A DNA stretch of 64,000 nucleotides from Streptomyces griseoluteus (GCA_000717735.1 JOBE01000031.1:1-64000); one strand, 5' to 3'; positions 1-39,316 are shown, counted from the stretch's first letter. Made by a program: numbers and translations. The notes: generated from the letters alone by a model not told the origin.

Positions 1-8675
<8,675 letters not shown>

Positions 8676-8676
<1 letters not shown>

Positions 8677-11600
8677 CACAAGTCCTCCGACCGCGACATC
8701 CGTCGCAACGCGGGGCGGGTGTCAGGGCGGCCGGTCCGCAGCCGGGCCGCCAGCGCGGCGACCGTTCGTGCTTCGAACACGGTCCGTACGTCCAGCTCTT
8801 CGGCGAGTTCGGCCCGGATGCGGTTGACCAGCCGGGTGGCGAGCAGGGAGTGGCCGCCGAGTGCGAAGAAGTCGTCCTCGGCGCCGACCTCGGGCAGGCC
8901 CAGCACGTCGGCGTAGATCCGGCACAGGGCCCGCTCGCGCTCGTCGCGCGGCGGGCGGCCGCCCCGCGAGCGGTGGGCGGGGGCGGGGAGCGCGCGCCGG
9001 TCGAGCTTGCCGTGGGGCGTGGTGGGCAGTTCGTCGAGGACCACGACGGCGGAGGGCACCATGTAGTCGGGCAGGGTGCGGGCCACCGCGCCGCGCAGTT
9101 CGTCCTCGTGCGGGCGGGCTCCCGCCGCCGGGACCACGTAGCCGGTCAGCCGCCGGTCGCCCGGACGGTCCTCCCGTACGACGGCGACCGCGCGGGCCAC
9201 CGACTCCTCGGCGGCCAGGGCGCGCGCCACCTCGGGGAGTTCTATCCGGAAGCCCCGCAGCTTCACCTGCTCGTCCGTTCGGCCCACGTACTCCAGTTCC
9301 CCACCGGGCAGGCGGCGGACGAGGTCGCCGGTGCGGTACATCCGCTCCCCCGGCTCCCCGAACGGGCAGGCCACGAACCGCTCGGCGGTCAGGGCGCGCT
9401 GCCCGAGGTAGCCGCGGGCCACTCCGGGCCCGGCGACGTACAGCTCCCCGGCCACGCCCGGGGGCGCGGGGGCCAGTCCCCTGTCGAGCACCATCGCGCG
9501 GACGCCGGCGAACGGGCGGCCGATCGGCACCGGCCCGTCCGGCACCGGGTCGCCGGGGGCGATGCGGTGCTCGGCGCAGTTGACGGTCAGCTCCGTGGGG
9601 CCGTAGGCGTTGACGACCTCGGCGTGCGGGTGGGCGGCCCGCCAGTCGCTCAGGGCCCGCCCGTCGAGCGCTTCACCGCCCAGTACCAGGGTGCCGTGCT
9701 CTCCCAGCAGTCCGGGACACCGGTCCAGCAGCGGCAGGTGGGACGGTGTCGCCTTGACGAAGCCCACCGGGTGGGCCTCCGCCGCCCGGTCCACCTCCCC
9801 CAGCACGACGCAGCCGCCCGAGGCGAGGGGGGTGAACAGGGCGGTGGCGCTGAGGTCGAAGGTCAGCGGCGAGTGGAGCAGGGCCGTCGCCGCGGCGTCC
9901 GGGTAGCGGTGGACGGCCCCTTCCACGTAGTGCGCCAGTGCCCGGCGCTCCACGCCCACGCCCTTGGGTCGCCCGGTGGAGCCGGAGGTGTAGATGACGT
10001 ACGCGAGCGAGCGCGGGTGGCTCCGCCCGGCCGGAAGGGCGGGGCCGCCGAGGGCGCGGAAGGCCGGGTCCGCGAGGCCGAGGACTTCGGTCTCCGGTCC
10101 GCAGGAGGGGCCGAAGGCGGTCCGGGCGGCGCCGGTGTCCCCTGCCGCCAGGAGCAGGCGCGCCCCGGCGTCGGCGATCACCCGCCGCCGCCGTTCGAGC
10201 GGCCACGCCTCGTCGATCGGGAGGTACGCGGCGCCGGACTTGAGCACCCCGAGGAGTGCGGCCACCACGTCGGGGTCGCGCGGGGCGACGACCGCGACCA
10301 CGTCCTCGGGCCCGATGGAGCGCCCGATGAGCACGCGGGCCACCGCGTCCGCCTGCCGGTCCAGCTCGGCATAGGTCAGCCGGCCGCCGTCCCACCGCAG
10401 GGCGGGGGCGTCGGGGACGGTCGCCGCCCACCTCTCGAAGCGGGCCAGCGGTTCGTCCGCGCCTCCCGCCGTGCCCGGTCCGCGGCTGTGCTCCAGCTCG
10501 CGCCGCGCCTCGCCGGGCAGGAGCACGTCCACCCGGCCCACGGGGGTGGCGGGGGCGGCGAGCACCTGGTCCAGCACCCGCAGCAGCCGGTCCACGAGCG
10601 CCTGCGCGGTCGCGCGGTCGAAGAGGTCGGCGCTGTAGGTGAGGACTCCGGGCATGTCGCCGCCCTCCGGTCCGCTCGGGGCCAGCACGAAGGACAGGTC
10701 GACCTTCGCGCCGTCGCGCCGGGTGCGGACCGCTTCGGCGCGCAGTCCGGGCAGTCCGTCCACCGCCGCCGCCGCCTCGTCGAGGTTCTGCAGGACGAGG
10801 GAGACCTGGAAGAGGGGGTGGCGGGCCAGGGAGCGCTCGGGGGCGAGCACCTCGACCAGCCGCTCGAAGGGCACGTCCTGGTGGGCGTAGGCGTCCAGGG
10901 CGGTGGCGCGGACCCGGCCCAGGAGTTGGGCGAAGGTGGGCGAGCCGCTCAGGTCCGTGCGCAGGACCAGGGTGTTGACGAAGAGTCCGACGACCCCCTC
11001 CACCGCGCTGTCGGTGCGCCCGGCGACCGGGGTGCCCAGGGGGATGTCCGCACCCGCCCCCATGCGGTGCAGCAGGACCGCAAGCGCGGCCTGGAGGACC
11101 ATGAAGGGCGTGGTGCCGGTGGTTCCCGCCAGCTCCCTGATCCGTGCGGTCGCGGCGGCGGGGACGGTGAAGTCCACGTCCCCGCCCCGGTGGGAGGAGG
11201 CGGCCGGGCGCGGCCGGTCGGCCGGCAGGGCGATCTCCTGCGGCTGGCCGGCCAACTGCCGCTGCCAGTGGGCGAGCTGGTCGTCGAGCGGGCCGCCGCC
11301 TTCCTCGTCGGGGCCGCCGAGCACCCGGTGCTGCCACAGGGTGTGGTCGACGTAGTCGACGGGGGTCGGGGCGGGCGCGAAGTCCTCGCCGCGCACGCGG
11401 GCGGCGTACGCGGCGGCCACGTCCCGCGCGATGATCCGCAGCGACCATCCGTCGGCCGCGATGTGGTGCACCACCAGCAGGAACAGGTGTTCTTCCGGCT
11501 CCTGGCCCGCGCGCGGGTCCGCCGGGTCCGCGGACCGGGTGAACAGCCTGCACCGCAGGGGCGGTCCGGCCGTCAGGTCGAAGGGCTCGGCCACCGCCTC

Positions 11601-14600
11601 CTCCGCCGCCCGCAGCGGGTCCTCGACCGGCTCCGGGGCCAGGGTGATCAGCCGGGCGGCCGCCGAGGCGTCCTGCACGACCTGGCAGGCGCCCTCGGCG
11701 TCCTCGTCGAAGACGGTGCGCAGGCTTCCGTGCCGGGCGACCGCGTCGGCGATCGCGCCGCGCAGCGCGGCCGTGTCGAGGCGTCCGGTGAGGCGGAGCG
11801 CGAGCGGGACGTGGTAGGCGGCGCTGTGGCCCTGGAGGCGGTGGAGGAACCACAGCCGCCGCTGGGCGAACGAGAGGGGGATGCGGTCGGGCCGCTCGTG
11901 GACGCGGGAGACCGGCGGCCGGGCCGCCCCGGCACGGGCGATCCTGGCGTACAGGGCGGCCACCGTGGGGTGTTCGAAGAGGTCCCGCACCGCCAGTTCG
12001 GCTCCGAGGGTGGTGCGCACCCTGCTGACCAGGCGGGTGGCGAGCAGCGAGTGGCCGCCCAGTGCGAAGAAGTCGTCGTCGATGCCGGCCGGGCGTACGC
12101 CGAGCACTTCGGCGAACAGGCCGAGCAGGATCGTCTCGTGCGGGCCTCGGGGGGCGCGCGCCCGTGTGGCGTCGCTCCGGTCCGGCGGGGGCGGCAGCGC
12201 GGCGCGGTCCCGCTTGCCGTTGGCGGTCAGCGGCAGCTCGTCAAGCACCACCAGCGCCGAGGGCACCATGTACGGAGGCGCCTTGCGTCGCACGTGGTCC
12301 AGGACCGCGGCCGTGTCGGGCATCGTTCCGCGGGGGACGACGTAGCCCACCAGGCGCGGTCCTGCGGGTCCGCCGTCGTGCACGGCGGCGGCCGCCTGCC
12401 GGACGTCCGGGTGGGAGGCCAGCACGGCCTCCACCTCTCCCAGCTCGACCCGGTGACCGCGCACCTTCACCTGGCCGTCTGCCCGGCCGACCAGGTCGAT
12501 CTCCCCGTCGGGGCGGAGCCGCCCGAGGTCGCCGCTGCGGTACATGCGGGCGCCCGGTGCGCCGAAGGGGTCGGCGACGTAGCGTTCGGCCGTCGTGTCC
12601 GGGCGCCGCCAGTAGCCGCGGGTGACGTGGTCCCCTGCGATGTACAGCTCCCCCACGACTCCGTCCGGCACGGGGCGGAGCCAGGGGTCGAGGATGTGGA
12701 TGCGCACGCCGGGCAGCGGGCGGCCGATGGAGGGCGCGCCGTCCTCGGTCTCGTCCAGGAACCGGGCGGTGACGAAGACGGTCGTCTCGGTCGGGCCGTA
12801 GAGGTTGGCCACGCGGGCCCGCGGGAACGCGGCGCGCAAGGCTTGGGTCAGCGCGGCGGGGAAGGGTTCGCCGGCACAGAGGAAGGTGTCGACGGCGAGC
12901 GGCTCGCCGCGCTCCAGCAGCGCCTGCAGGGCCGAGGGGACGGCGTTCAGGAGGGAGGGTTCGCCGCCGGTCCGGTCGGCGACGGCCAGGGTGTTCTCCA
13001 CGATCTCGATGCGGCCGCCCGTGAGCAGCGGGACGAGGGTGTCGAAGACCGACACGTCGAAGCTCTCCGAGGTGGCGGCCACGGTCCGGTGCAGCCGGTC
13101 GGCGCCGACGCCGGTGACGGCCCAGGACAGCAGGGCGGTCACCTGGGCGTGTTCGACCGCGACCCCCTTGGGCCGGCCGCTGGAGCCGGAGGTGTGGAGG
13201 ATGTAGGCGAGGTGGCCGGGCAGCAGCGGCCCGGCCCGTTCGGCGTCGGTCGGTGCGGCAGGGGCGTACGGGGCCAGGAGTGCTCCGGTCAGGACGACGC
13301 GCTCGACGCCGCCCGGCGCGGTCTCGGGTCGGTCGTGCGCCGCGGGGGCGGTGCTCCGGGTCCGGGCGGCCTCGGCGTCGGGGTCGGTGAGCAGGCAGAC
13401 CGGCGCGGTCTCGCGGAGGATGTGGGCGGCGCGCTCCTGCGGCAGCGTGGCGCCCACGGGGACGTAGCAGCCGCCCGCCTTGAGGATGCCGAGGACGGCG
13501 ACGGGCAGCCAGGCGTTCCGGGAGACGGTGAGGGCGACCCGGCTCTCGGGTCCGACGCCCCGCTCCAGCAGCAGGCGCGCCAGCCGGTTCGCGCGGGCGT
13601 CGAGTTCGGCGTAGGTCAGCTCCTGGCCGCCGGCGAGGACGGCGGGGGCCGCGGGGGTCGCGCTCGCCTGCGCCTCGAACGCGTCCACGATCGTGGTCGG
13701 GGGGCTCTGCGGCGCGGCGCGGTGCGCGGGCGGACGTACCGCCAGTGCCGTCGCGGGGGTGGCGGCGAGCGCGGCGGTCGGGGTGGCGGGGGCGCTGTGG
13801 ACGGCGGTCAAGGCGCGTTCCATCAGGTCCGCCGCGTGGCGTGCGGTGACGCCGTCCACGGCGTCGGGGCGGTGATCCAGGCGCAGGCGGAGCGCCGGGC
13901 CGGGGAGCGCGTAGAGGGAGAGGGGGAAGTGTGTGGTGGTGCGGCCGGAGCCTCCCTCGACGCGCAGGCCCGCGTGGTCGGAGGAGCTGACGGCGGCGAG
14001 GTCGTCGGCGGGGTAGTTCTCGAACGCGGTGGAGGTGTCGAAGAGGACGGTCCGGTCGGACCAGCGCTGGATGTCGGAGAGCCTGACGTGCTGGTGCTCC
14101 ATGAGGGCGGTCTGCTCGCGCTGGAGCCGGACGACGAGGTCGCCGACCGGCTCGCCCGGCCGCATCCGCACGCGCGTCGGCACGGTGTTGATGAAGAACC
14201 CGACCATCCCCTCGGCGCCGGGCAGCTCCGGCGGCCGCCCCGAGACGGTCGTCCCGAAGACGACGTCGTCGCGGCCGGTGAGGCGGCCGATCACGGTCGC
14301 CCAGGCGGCCTGCACCGCCGAGTTCACCGTCACACCGTGGGCGCGCGCCCACGCGCCGAGGGCGCGGGTGTCCCGCTCGCCGAGCCGGGTCCACACCGAC
14401 CTGGGCAGCGGGCCGTTGCGGTCGGCGTCCGGGGCGATCAGGGTGGGGCCGGGCAGCCCCGCCAGCGCCTGCCGCCAGGCGCGGGCGCTCTGTTCGGGCG
14501 GGCGGCGGGCCAGCCAGTCGAGGTGGTCGCGGTGCGGGCGGACGGGCGGGAGCGCGGAGGGGTCGCCGCCGCTGCCGTACAGCGCGACCAGTTCCCGCAT

Positions 14601-15073
14601 CAGGATGGGCATGGACCAGCCGTCGAGGATGAGGTGGTGGTAGGTCACGGCCAACTGGTGGCGATCCTCGCCGGTCCTGGCCAGCAGGAAGCGCAGCAGG
14701 GGCGGCCGGCCGAGGTCGAACCCGGTGCGGTGGTGCTCGTCCAGGAGCGCCTCCAGGTGCTTGTCCGCCTCCGCCGGGCTCCCCACGGGCCGCAGGTCCA
14801 GCTCCTGCCAGGGCACCGCGGGGCGGGTGGCGACCAGTTGGAACCACTCCCCCGAGCGCCGCTGGCGGAAGGCCGAGCGCAGCGCCGGGTGGCGTGCCAC
14901 CAGCGCCTGGGCGGCCCGGCGCAGCCGGTCGGCGTCCAGCTCGCCGGAGAGGGCGAGGACCAGTCGGCTGACGTAGGCGTCGGGGACGTTCTCGTCGAAG
15001 ACCGCGTGGAAGAGCAGCCCCTCCTGGAGCGGTGTGACCGCGAGGATCTCCTCGACCATGCGCTGCGGACCGC

Positions 15074-15077
<4 letters not shown>
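8676..15077 (-). CDS. Non-ribosomal peptide synthetase 2, modules 6 and 7 (C-A-T-C-A-T)
   Basis: 2133 aa. I chose the GTG at 15077 because it overlaps the stop of NRPS 1 as GTGA; the open frame extends further upstream, but only as an Arg/Pro-rich shadow. Domains: C 5-440 (PLQEGLLFH near 20, HHLILDG near 147), A 470-960 ([11 protein letters not shown] near 627), T with GGHS near 1007, C 1065-1500 ([19 protein letters not shown] near 1207), A 1530-2030 ([11 protein letters not shown] near 1697), T with GGHS near 2074. There is no terminal thioesterase or epimerase. Pocket residues by eye are D-V-F-N-L-A-L-V-F (Ala-like) and D-L-T-K-V-G-A-V-N (the Asp pattern of acidic lipopeptide synthetases). 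The first C domain has the PLQEGLLF signature usual after epimerisation domains, although its donor should be achiral N-methyl-glycine. It would add residues 6 and 7 of the lipopeptide; the layout equals LptB of A54145 (inference). Confidence 0.95.
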
Positions 15078-33931
<18,854 letters not shown>

Positions 33932-34047
33932 GCTTCTCCCGCTCTCGGACTGAAGGGGTGTCGGCACGCCCGGACGCGCGGCGGCGTCCGCACGCACGAG
34001 TGCCTGGGCACGTGCGTGTGCGTGGTGGGGCCGGGGACCGGCGGCCG

Positions 34048-34326
34048 TCAGCGCACGGTGCGCGGGGCCAGCCGGGCGGTGAGCCCGTCGATCGTCGGCT
34101 CCTGCCAGAGCAGTCCCAGGTCGCATTCGACGGCCAGGTGCTCCTCCACCATGCCGCACAGGGCGGTGCCGGTGACGGAGGTCATCCCGTAGTCGGTGAG
34201 GGGGACGTCCGTGGCGAGGGAGGCCGCGGGGACGCCGAGGCAGTCGGCGCACTGCTCGCGCAGCCACTGCCGCAGGGCGTCGGGGTCGCGGGGAGCGGGC
34301 GGGGAGGGGGGCGGGGACAGGGACAT
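34048..34326 (-). CDS. Stand-alone acyl carrier protein for lipoinitiation
   Basis: 92 aa. The ATG at 34326 has an AGAGG site about 10 bases upstream; the frame is open further upstream but is only Arg/Pro-rich. The phosphopantetheine site is the Ser in YGMTSVTG, an atypical form of the usual GxDS motif, followed by the helix-2/3 pattern [27 protein letters not shown]. It sits between a fatty acyl-AMP ligase and the NRPS gene that begins with a starter C domain. By analogy with DptF it would receive the fatty acid from the ligase and hand it to the N terminus of the first amino acid. The gaps are 176 bases to the ligase and 116 bases to the NRPS, so no translational coupling is evident, although one transcript is likely. 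Confidence 0.88.
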   Translation of the reverse strand: MSLSPPPSPPAPRDPDALRQWLREQCADCLGVPAASLATDVPLTDYGMTSVTGTALCGMVEEHLAVECDLGLLWQEPTIDGLTARLAPRTVR

Positions 34327-34502
34327 GCGGGTAGGACCTCTGTCTTCGGTGGGCGCACGGCGGGTCGTCGGCGGGCGCACGGTCAGTCTCGGGACGGCGT
34401 CCCGGTCGGCCCTCGTCCGGGCGGGCCGGGGCCTCGGGGATCGCGCGGCCACGGGGTCGGGGAGCGGCCCGCCGCCGGGAGCGGATCAGGGCGGGGGCAC
34501 GG

Positions 34503-36299
34503 TCATCTCGGGGGCGGGAGGGCGCCGTCGCGGTCGTCCGCCTCCCGGAGCGCCGCCAGGAGGCGGTGGGCGCCGGGGTCGGCGTGGACCTGGGCGAGTT
34601 CCCCGGTGGTGAAGAGCCGGGCGGTCAGGCGGCGTTGCACCTTGCCGCTGCTGGTGCGCGGGATGCGGCCGCGTCTCACCAGCACCACTCCGGCCGGGGC
34701 GAGGCCGAATTCCCGCGCGAGCGTCGCCCGCAGGGCCGTCACCAGCTCGGCACCCTGCTCGGGCCGGACGGACGGGCCCACCTCGTGGGTGACGACCACG
34801 GCCTCGCCCCCCTCGGTGGGGAGGGAGAAGGCCGCCCCGATCGTCCCGAGTTCGGGGTGGCGGGCGCGCAGTTCGTGCTCGATGTCGTGGGGGTAGAGGT
34901 TGCGGCCGTGCACGATGAGGAGTTCCTTGATCCGGCCGGTGACGTACAGCTCGCCTTCGTACAGGGCGCCGAGGTCGCCGGTGCGCAGCCAGGGCCCGGA
35001 GCCGTCCGCGTCCATGACGAACGTCTCGGCGGTCGCCTCGGGTTTCTGCCAGTAGCCCCTGGCGGTGCTCGCGCCGCGCACTCTGATCTCGCCCACCCCG
35101 TCGCCGGTGACGGGCTTGCCGGTCGCGGGGTCGACGACGCGGATCTCCAGGGCCGTGGGCCGGCCGCAGGAGACGACCTCGCGGGAGGGGCGTCCCGCGG
35201 CGGCCTCGACGAAGCGGTGGTTCTCCAGTTCCGCGACGTCCACCCGCCGGGTGCGCAGCTCCCCCGCGGACAGGGACACCAGCAGGGTCGCCTCGGCCAG
35301 TCCGTAGCAGGGGGCCGTGGCGTGCGGGTGGAGTCCGGCCGGGGCGAACTCCTTGGCGAAGGCGCGCAGCGTCTCGGCCCGGACGGGCTCGGAGCCGTTG
35401 CCCGCCCAGCGCCAGCGCGACAGGTCGAGCCGGTCCGTCTCCTCGGGCCTCACCCGCCGTACGCAGTAGTCGTACGCGAAGTCGGGCGCCGCGGAGAAGG
35501 CGAGGTCGAAGCGGTCGATCAGCGTCAGCCAAAGGGACGGTCGGCGCAGGAAGGCGCTGCCGCTCATCAGCACGGCGGCTCCGCCGCTGAACAGTGCCGG
35601 GCTCAGCAGTCCGAACAGCCCCATGTCGTGGTACATCGGCAGCCAGCCGCCCAGCCGGGCGCCGGCTCCCAGCTCGAAGCCGGTGAGCAGGCTGCGGACG
35701 TTGTCGGCGAGCGCGCCGTGGGTGACGACGACTCCCTTGGGGCTGCCGGTGGAGCCGGAGGTGTACTGGAGGACCGCCACGGTGTCGGCCCGGATCTCCG
35801 GTTCCCGCCACGTGTCGGGGTCGGCGTCGGCGGGCAGTTCGTCGACGGAGTAGAGGGGCAGTGCGCCCAGGCCGGTGCGGGCCGCCCACTGCCGGACGTC
35901 CATCTCGGTCTCGGTGACCGTGAGGACGGCGCCCGCCTCGGCGTCCTTCGCGATGCCGACGACGCGTGCGGCCTCCAGGGAGGTCCCGGTGGGCAGGGGT
36001 GCGGGGACGGCGACCATGCCCGCGTAGAGGCACCCGGCGTAGGCCGCCGCGAACTCCGCGGACTGCGGGAAGAGCAGGAGCACGCGCGCACCCGTGCCGA
36101 GCCCGGCCTCGCGGAGGAGGACGGCGATGCGGCGGGCGGTGGCGTCGAGCCAGGCGTAGCTGCGCAGCGCCTCCTCGCCCTCGCGTTCCGGGTGCCGGAC
36201 GAAGCCGACGGCCTTGCGCTCGGGGTCGGCCTCGGCCGTCGCGGAGATCGCGGCCACCAGGTGGGGGCCGGCCAGCGGGTCTGCGGAGGGACTGCTCAC
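34503..36299 (-). CDS. Fatty acyl-AMP ligase (FAAL) that starts the lipopeptide
   Basis: 598 aa, the usual length for the family. It shows the ANL core: [12 protein letters not shown] near residues 177-188, then [21 protein letters not shown], and near the C-terminal hinge the FAAL/DIP2-like run [21 protein letters not shown]. The expected reaction is activation of a medium- or long-chain fatty acid as acyl-AMP and transfer to the adjacent acyl carrier protein. The GTG at 36299 is chosen because the family's N-terminal region starts right there and because it overlaps the stop of a short upstream ORF as GTGA. Upstream sequence in the same frame is Arg-rich and unlike the family. It corresponds to DptE, or the E part of LptEF (family knowledge); in this window E and F are separate genes. 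Confidence 0.93.
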   Translation of the reverse strand: MSSPSADPLAGPHLVAAISATAEADPERKAVGFVRHPEREGEEALRSYAWLDATARRIAVLLREAGLGTGARVLLLFPQSAEFAAAYAGCLYAGMVAVPAPLPTGTSLEAARVVGIAKDAEAGAVLTVTETEMDVRQWAARTGLGALPLYSVDELPADADPDTWREPEIRADTVAVLQYTSGSTGSPKGVVVTHGALADNVRSLLTGFELGAGARLGGWLPMYHDMGLFGLLSPALFSGGAAVLMSGSAFLRRPSLWLTLIDRFDLAFSAAPDFAYDYCVRRVRPEETDRLDLSRWRWAGNGSEPVRAETLRAFAKEFAPAGLHPHATAPCYGLAEATLLVSLSAGELRTRRVDVAELENHRFVEAAAGRPSREVVSCGRPTALEIRVVDPATGKPVTGDGVGEIRVRGASTARGYWQKPEATAETFVMDADGSGPWLRTGDLGALYEGELYVTGRIKELLIVHGRNLYPHDIEHELRARHPELGTIGAAFSLPTEGGEAVVVTHEVGPSVRPEQGAELVTALRATLAREFGLAPAGVVLVRRGRIPRTSSGKVQRRLTARLFTTGELAQVHADPGAHRLLAALREADDRDGALPPPR

Positions 36300-36493
36300 A
36301 GCAGCGGCCCTCGTCTCCCGCCGGGGCGCGGCCTCATGCCCGCGGCCGACTCGCACGGCGTGCTCCCGTGCCTTCGGGCCACCGGGCCGGCGGGGTGGCC
36401 GCTGCGGACGGCTCGGGGCCCCGGCGGCGTGGACTGCGGTTTCCGGCACACCGGCCGGACGGCTAAGTAGTGCGGATCTTCGTGTTCGTACAC
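36296..36493 (-). CDS. Possible short upstream ORF with a TTA codon, coupled to the FAAL gene
   Basis: 65 codons from a GTG at 36493, behind a GGGGGAGG stretch about 10 bases upstream. The TGA stop overlaps the FAAL start as GTGA. Codon 10 (36466-36464) is TTA, which in Streptomyces needs the bldA tRNA. The product is Arg/Pro-rich and matches no family I know; second-codon-position GC is high (about two thirds), so composition does not favour a real protein. It may be a leader ORF controlling entry into the operon, or chance. I keep it because of the ribosome site, the overlap and the TTA codon together. Confidence 0.3.
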   Translation of the reverse strand: MYEHEDPHYLAVRPVCRKPQSTPPGPRAVRSGHPAGPVARRHGSTPCESAAGMRPRPGGRRGPLL

Positions 36494-37524
36494 CCTCTGC
36501 TGACCTCCCCCGTAAAGCGGCGGATTTTACAGGTCGTGCGCACGTGCTGATCCTTATGGAAAACCATTCGACCCGAGTCGCCCACGCGGGGAATCGGACC
36601 GCTCGACACACCATACAGGGCTGATCCTCTTTTGAGAAAGGATCGCTCTCTTTTACTCGAAGCCCTCTGCGAAACGAATGAAAAAGCTATTCTGCCCAGC
36701 AAAACCGCACACCACATACATGCGATACTGCTGCGGCTGCACCGTAGACAACGGTAACCGCCCCTTTGTCCGCTTTCTTTCTCCGCGCCACCCCGAGGGA
36801 CGCGCCGAGAAACCGTATACATACCTTCGATCTCGCCACAAGAGCCTGCCGGAGAAAGGCCCTCTTGACAGAAGGGCCACTCTCCTTCACCGGTACAGTA
36901 CGGCGATTTCGCTGGGCATCGGGGTATTCGGGACATGATGGAGCAAGCCTTACGGAGCGACCGCGTCGATTCTGCTCCAGGGTCGGGACGCGCGCGGGCT
37001 TCCGGATTACTTCACCGGCAGGAAATGCTCAGTTCAACCCGGATCAGCGACGAAAAAGGGATAATGCCTCCCACCCAGACCGCCCTGCGGTGAAGCCCGA
37101 ACACGGTCCGCGCCACGGTGACTCCACGCCGGAGCAGCCGGGACGACCGCAGGCCCAGGGGGCGACCACGGCCCGCGCGCGCCCGCGAAAGAAATTGCGG
37201 CGCGGCCGCTGTCATCGCGGTGATTTTTCGCTCGGGACAGCAACCCGAAGAACACGCCCGATTCCCTCGCCGAAATGATCGGCGGAACAGAGGACCGCTC
37301 GCCGGCCAGCCACTTCACGCCCGGTCCGGAGGAGGCCGGTAAGGGCGAGGCCGCAGGGGCTCCGCGCGCCGGGTGCGCCGACACAGCAGGAGACGACGAC
37401 CGCGAAGGGCCACAGCACCTGGACGAACGTCACCACCCGCCCGGCGGTGCCCGGCACCCCCGCGCCACTCGGGCACAGGTGGATCGTCGTGGGCGCGCGC
37501 AGACGATCTTGCGCGGGCGGCATG
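36494..37524. other. Long intergenic region upstream of the lipopeptide operon
   Basis: About 1 kb without a supportable gene. Between roughly 36,480 and 36,900 the GC content falls clearly below that of the flanking genes. It contains the inverted repeat GTAAA-N9-TTTAC at 36512-36530 and an imperfect palindrome at 36623-36644 (GATCC...GGATC). The operon promoter should lie here, but I see no convincing -35/-10 pair. Confidence 0.5.
36512..36530. promoter_or_regulatory. Inverted repeat GTAAA-N9-TTTAC upstream of the FAAL gene
   Basis: Five-base perfect arms with a 9-base spacer, about 19 bases before the short ORF that precedes the FAAL gene. Position and AT-richness fit an operator, but arms this short can occur by chance. 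Confidence 0.3.
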
Positions 37525-38793
37525 ACCCGACGACGGCGGCGTCGCCAGACGGACCAGCGAAGTCGGTGGACAGGGTCAAAGACGGTCCGGTTGACGAGCG
37601 TGATGAACAGCCGTCGGATCTCGTCACAAGTGAGCGGTATCAGCTCGTCGGGCGAGGGATGACCCTCGTGTTCGTTCGCGCGGAGGACAGCGAGGAAGGC
37701 ATGCGCGAGCATGGCGAGGGTGACCCAGCGGGACAGGACGGGTAGCGGCGGACCTGGTGCTCGTCCAGGGCCGCCAGGCCCTTGCCGGAATGGAAGGACC
37801 CTTCGACCCGCCACCTTGATCCAGCGACGCGCACCAGGGTGGTCAGCGGCACTGCGGCAGGCGAGTAGCAGCGGGAGTAGGCACGTTCGCCGGTGCTGCC
37901 GTTGCGGCGGATCAGCAGCTGCCGGCTCCCGGGCCGGGGACCGGTGAGGTCGATGACGGCCAGTCGTAGAAGCGGTGGCCCTTGGCTCCGGACCCTGCGG
38001 ACAGCTTCCGCCAGGCCCTCATGGGCACCTTCCTGGCCAACATGTCGGCGCGAAACCTCCCGGCGCCTGTGGTGACTTCGTGCGAGCAGGCCACCGCGCG
38101 GACGTAGCCGGCGCCGCGTTCCTCCAGCTCGGTACGCAGCCTCGGGTCGCCGCCGTAGACCTCGTCTCCCGCGACTCAGGCGGCCCGATGGCCGGCGTCG
38201 AGGAATCGGGGGACCATGCGAGCGGCCAGCTCCGGCTTGGTCGCGAACTCCGTATTGTCACCGAGGCCGGCGGCCCGGCAGCGGTCGGGATCGGAGGTCC
38301 AGGAACGCGGAACATAGAGTTCCCGGTCCACTGCGGCGTGCCCGCGGCGGCCGGCGTAGACCAGGTAGACGGCGACCTGGGCGTTGTCGATCCTGCCCGC
38401 GGTGCCGGTGTACTGCCGCTGGACTCCAACGGTGTCGGTGCCCTTCTTCACGTCGCCGGTCTCGTCGACCACCAGCACCGCCTCGTCGTCGTGCAGATGC
38501 TCCATCACGTAGTCACCCACCTCGTCGCGGACCTGGTCGGCATCCCACTTCGCCCTCCCGAGCAGGTGCTGCATGCCGTCCAGGGTCCTGTCCCCGGCCC
38601 ACTCGGCGATGGTCCAGCAGTTCTTGCGCGGCAGGTCCGGCAACAGGCCGAGTACCAACTTCCGGGCCCGGCGTCGGGATTCGACCCGTGTGAAGCGTCC
38701 CGCTATCCGGCTCATCAGGCCCTCGAACCCCTCCTGCCAGCAGGCAGGGTCTACGCTGGGGCCTGCGGCCAACGCATGATCGTTCGTCTTCAC
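37525..38793 (-). pseudogene. Decayed IS701-type transposase
   Basis: The pieces read as one transposase of the IS701/DDE type. The N-terminal part contains LPRKNCWTIAEWAGD, VLVVDETGDVKKGT (catalytic Asp region) and GVQRQYTGTAGRI. The frame is broken by a TGA at 38178-38176, where relatives have Trp (GHRAA-W-VAGDEVYGG). It is broken again by a one-base loss near 37960, after AKGHRFYDW, and by another near 37735, before RWVTLAMLAHAFL. The tail with LIPLTCDEIRRLF and HRLRWSVWRRR completes it. One nonsense change plus two frameshifts make it inactive. The exact ends and terminal repeats of the element could not be seen. Confidence 0.85.
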
Positions 38794-38882
38794 ACACCGA
38801 TGATCAACGGTGGCCGCACCCGGTCTCCACACCGCGTCAGGTCGCGCAGCGTCTGCCTGCCGTCCTGTGTATCGGAGGGCTT

Positions 38883-39287
38883 GTGCAACGTGGCGAAGTC
38901 TGGTGGGTCCAGTTCGACGAGCGGAGGTTGGTCGTACTGCTGTCAGGAGACGACGCGTCCGGGTTCCAGGTGATGCAGGTCGTCGCTCCGGCGGGCCTCG
39001 ACATCAGCGGTCTGGGCATCGAAGTGACGGTCGGCGCCGGTGAAGGGCTGCCGCTCGAAGGCGTGCTGCGGCTCGCGTTCCCGCGTCCAGGCTTCACCCC
39101 GTGCACGTGGCTGACCACCGTGTCCCGGGACGACCTGATAGAGCGGGCGGCCGTCCTGTCCTCCAGGAAGCTCAGCGAGATCGACGATGCCCTCCGACTC
39201 GCTGAACAAGCACAGGAGCGGACCCCGGCAACGACCGCGAAGCTCGGCGAGATAAGGGACGCCCTCCGTCGCGGTGAACCCGGGTAG
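38883..39287 (+). CDS. PemK/MazF-family toxin-like protein
   Basis: 134 aa. The GTG start is preceded by GGAGGG at the right distance. The start QRGEVWWVQFDERRLVVLLSG and the later block WLTTVSRDDLIERAAVLSSRKLSEIDDALRLAEQ fit the PemK/MazF fold (type II toxin endoribonucleases or their relatives). No antitoxin gene lies directly upstream: only about 90 bases separate it from the transposase remnant, and downstream is a regulator fragment. It could be an orphan toxin or a domesticated relative. Confidence 0.72.
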   Translation: MQRGEVWWVQFDERRLVVLLSGDDASGFQVMQVVAPAGLDISGLGIEVTVGAGEGLPLEGVLRLAFPRPGFTPCTWLTTVSRDDLIERAAVLSSRKLSEIDDALRLAEQAQERTPATTAKLGEIRDALRRGEPG

Positions 39288-39316
39288 ACGGAGAAGGAGC
39301 CGACGCCCGCGACGGC

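Noticed and set aside
34327..34502. Possible FAAL-ACP fusion as recalled for A54145
   Set aside because: The two genes are in different frames, the FAAL has a clean stop, and the ACP has its own ribosome site and ATG.
34486..36033. 515-codon minus-strand frame inside the FAAL gene
   Set aside because: It is Arg-rich, shifted by one frame relative to the FAAL sequence and without any domain.
36862..36898. TTGACA followed by TACAGT as a plus-strand promoter
   Set aside because: The spacing is about 23 bases, too long for a standard promoter, and no gene follows on that strand.
36463..36938. Short ORFs on both strands in the low-GC region (86 aa plus, 157 aa minus)
   Set aside because: Codon use is unlike the neighbours, there is no family resemblance and the third-position bias is weak.
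37212..37524. Extension of the transposase tail frame
   Set aside because: The IS701 similarity ends at the Arg-rich run near 37525; the rest reads as random sequence.
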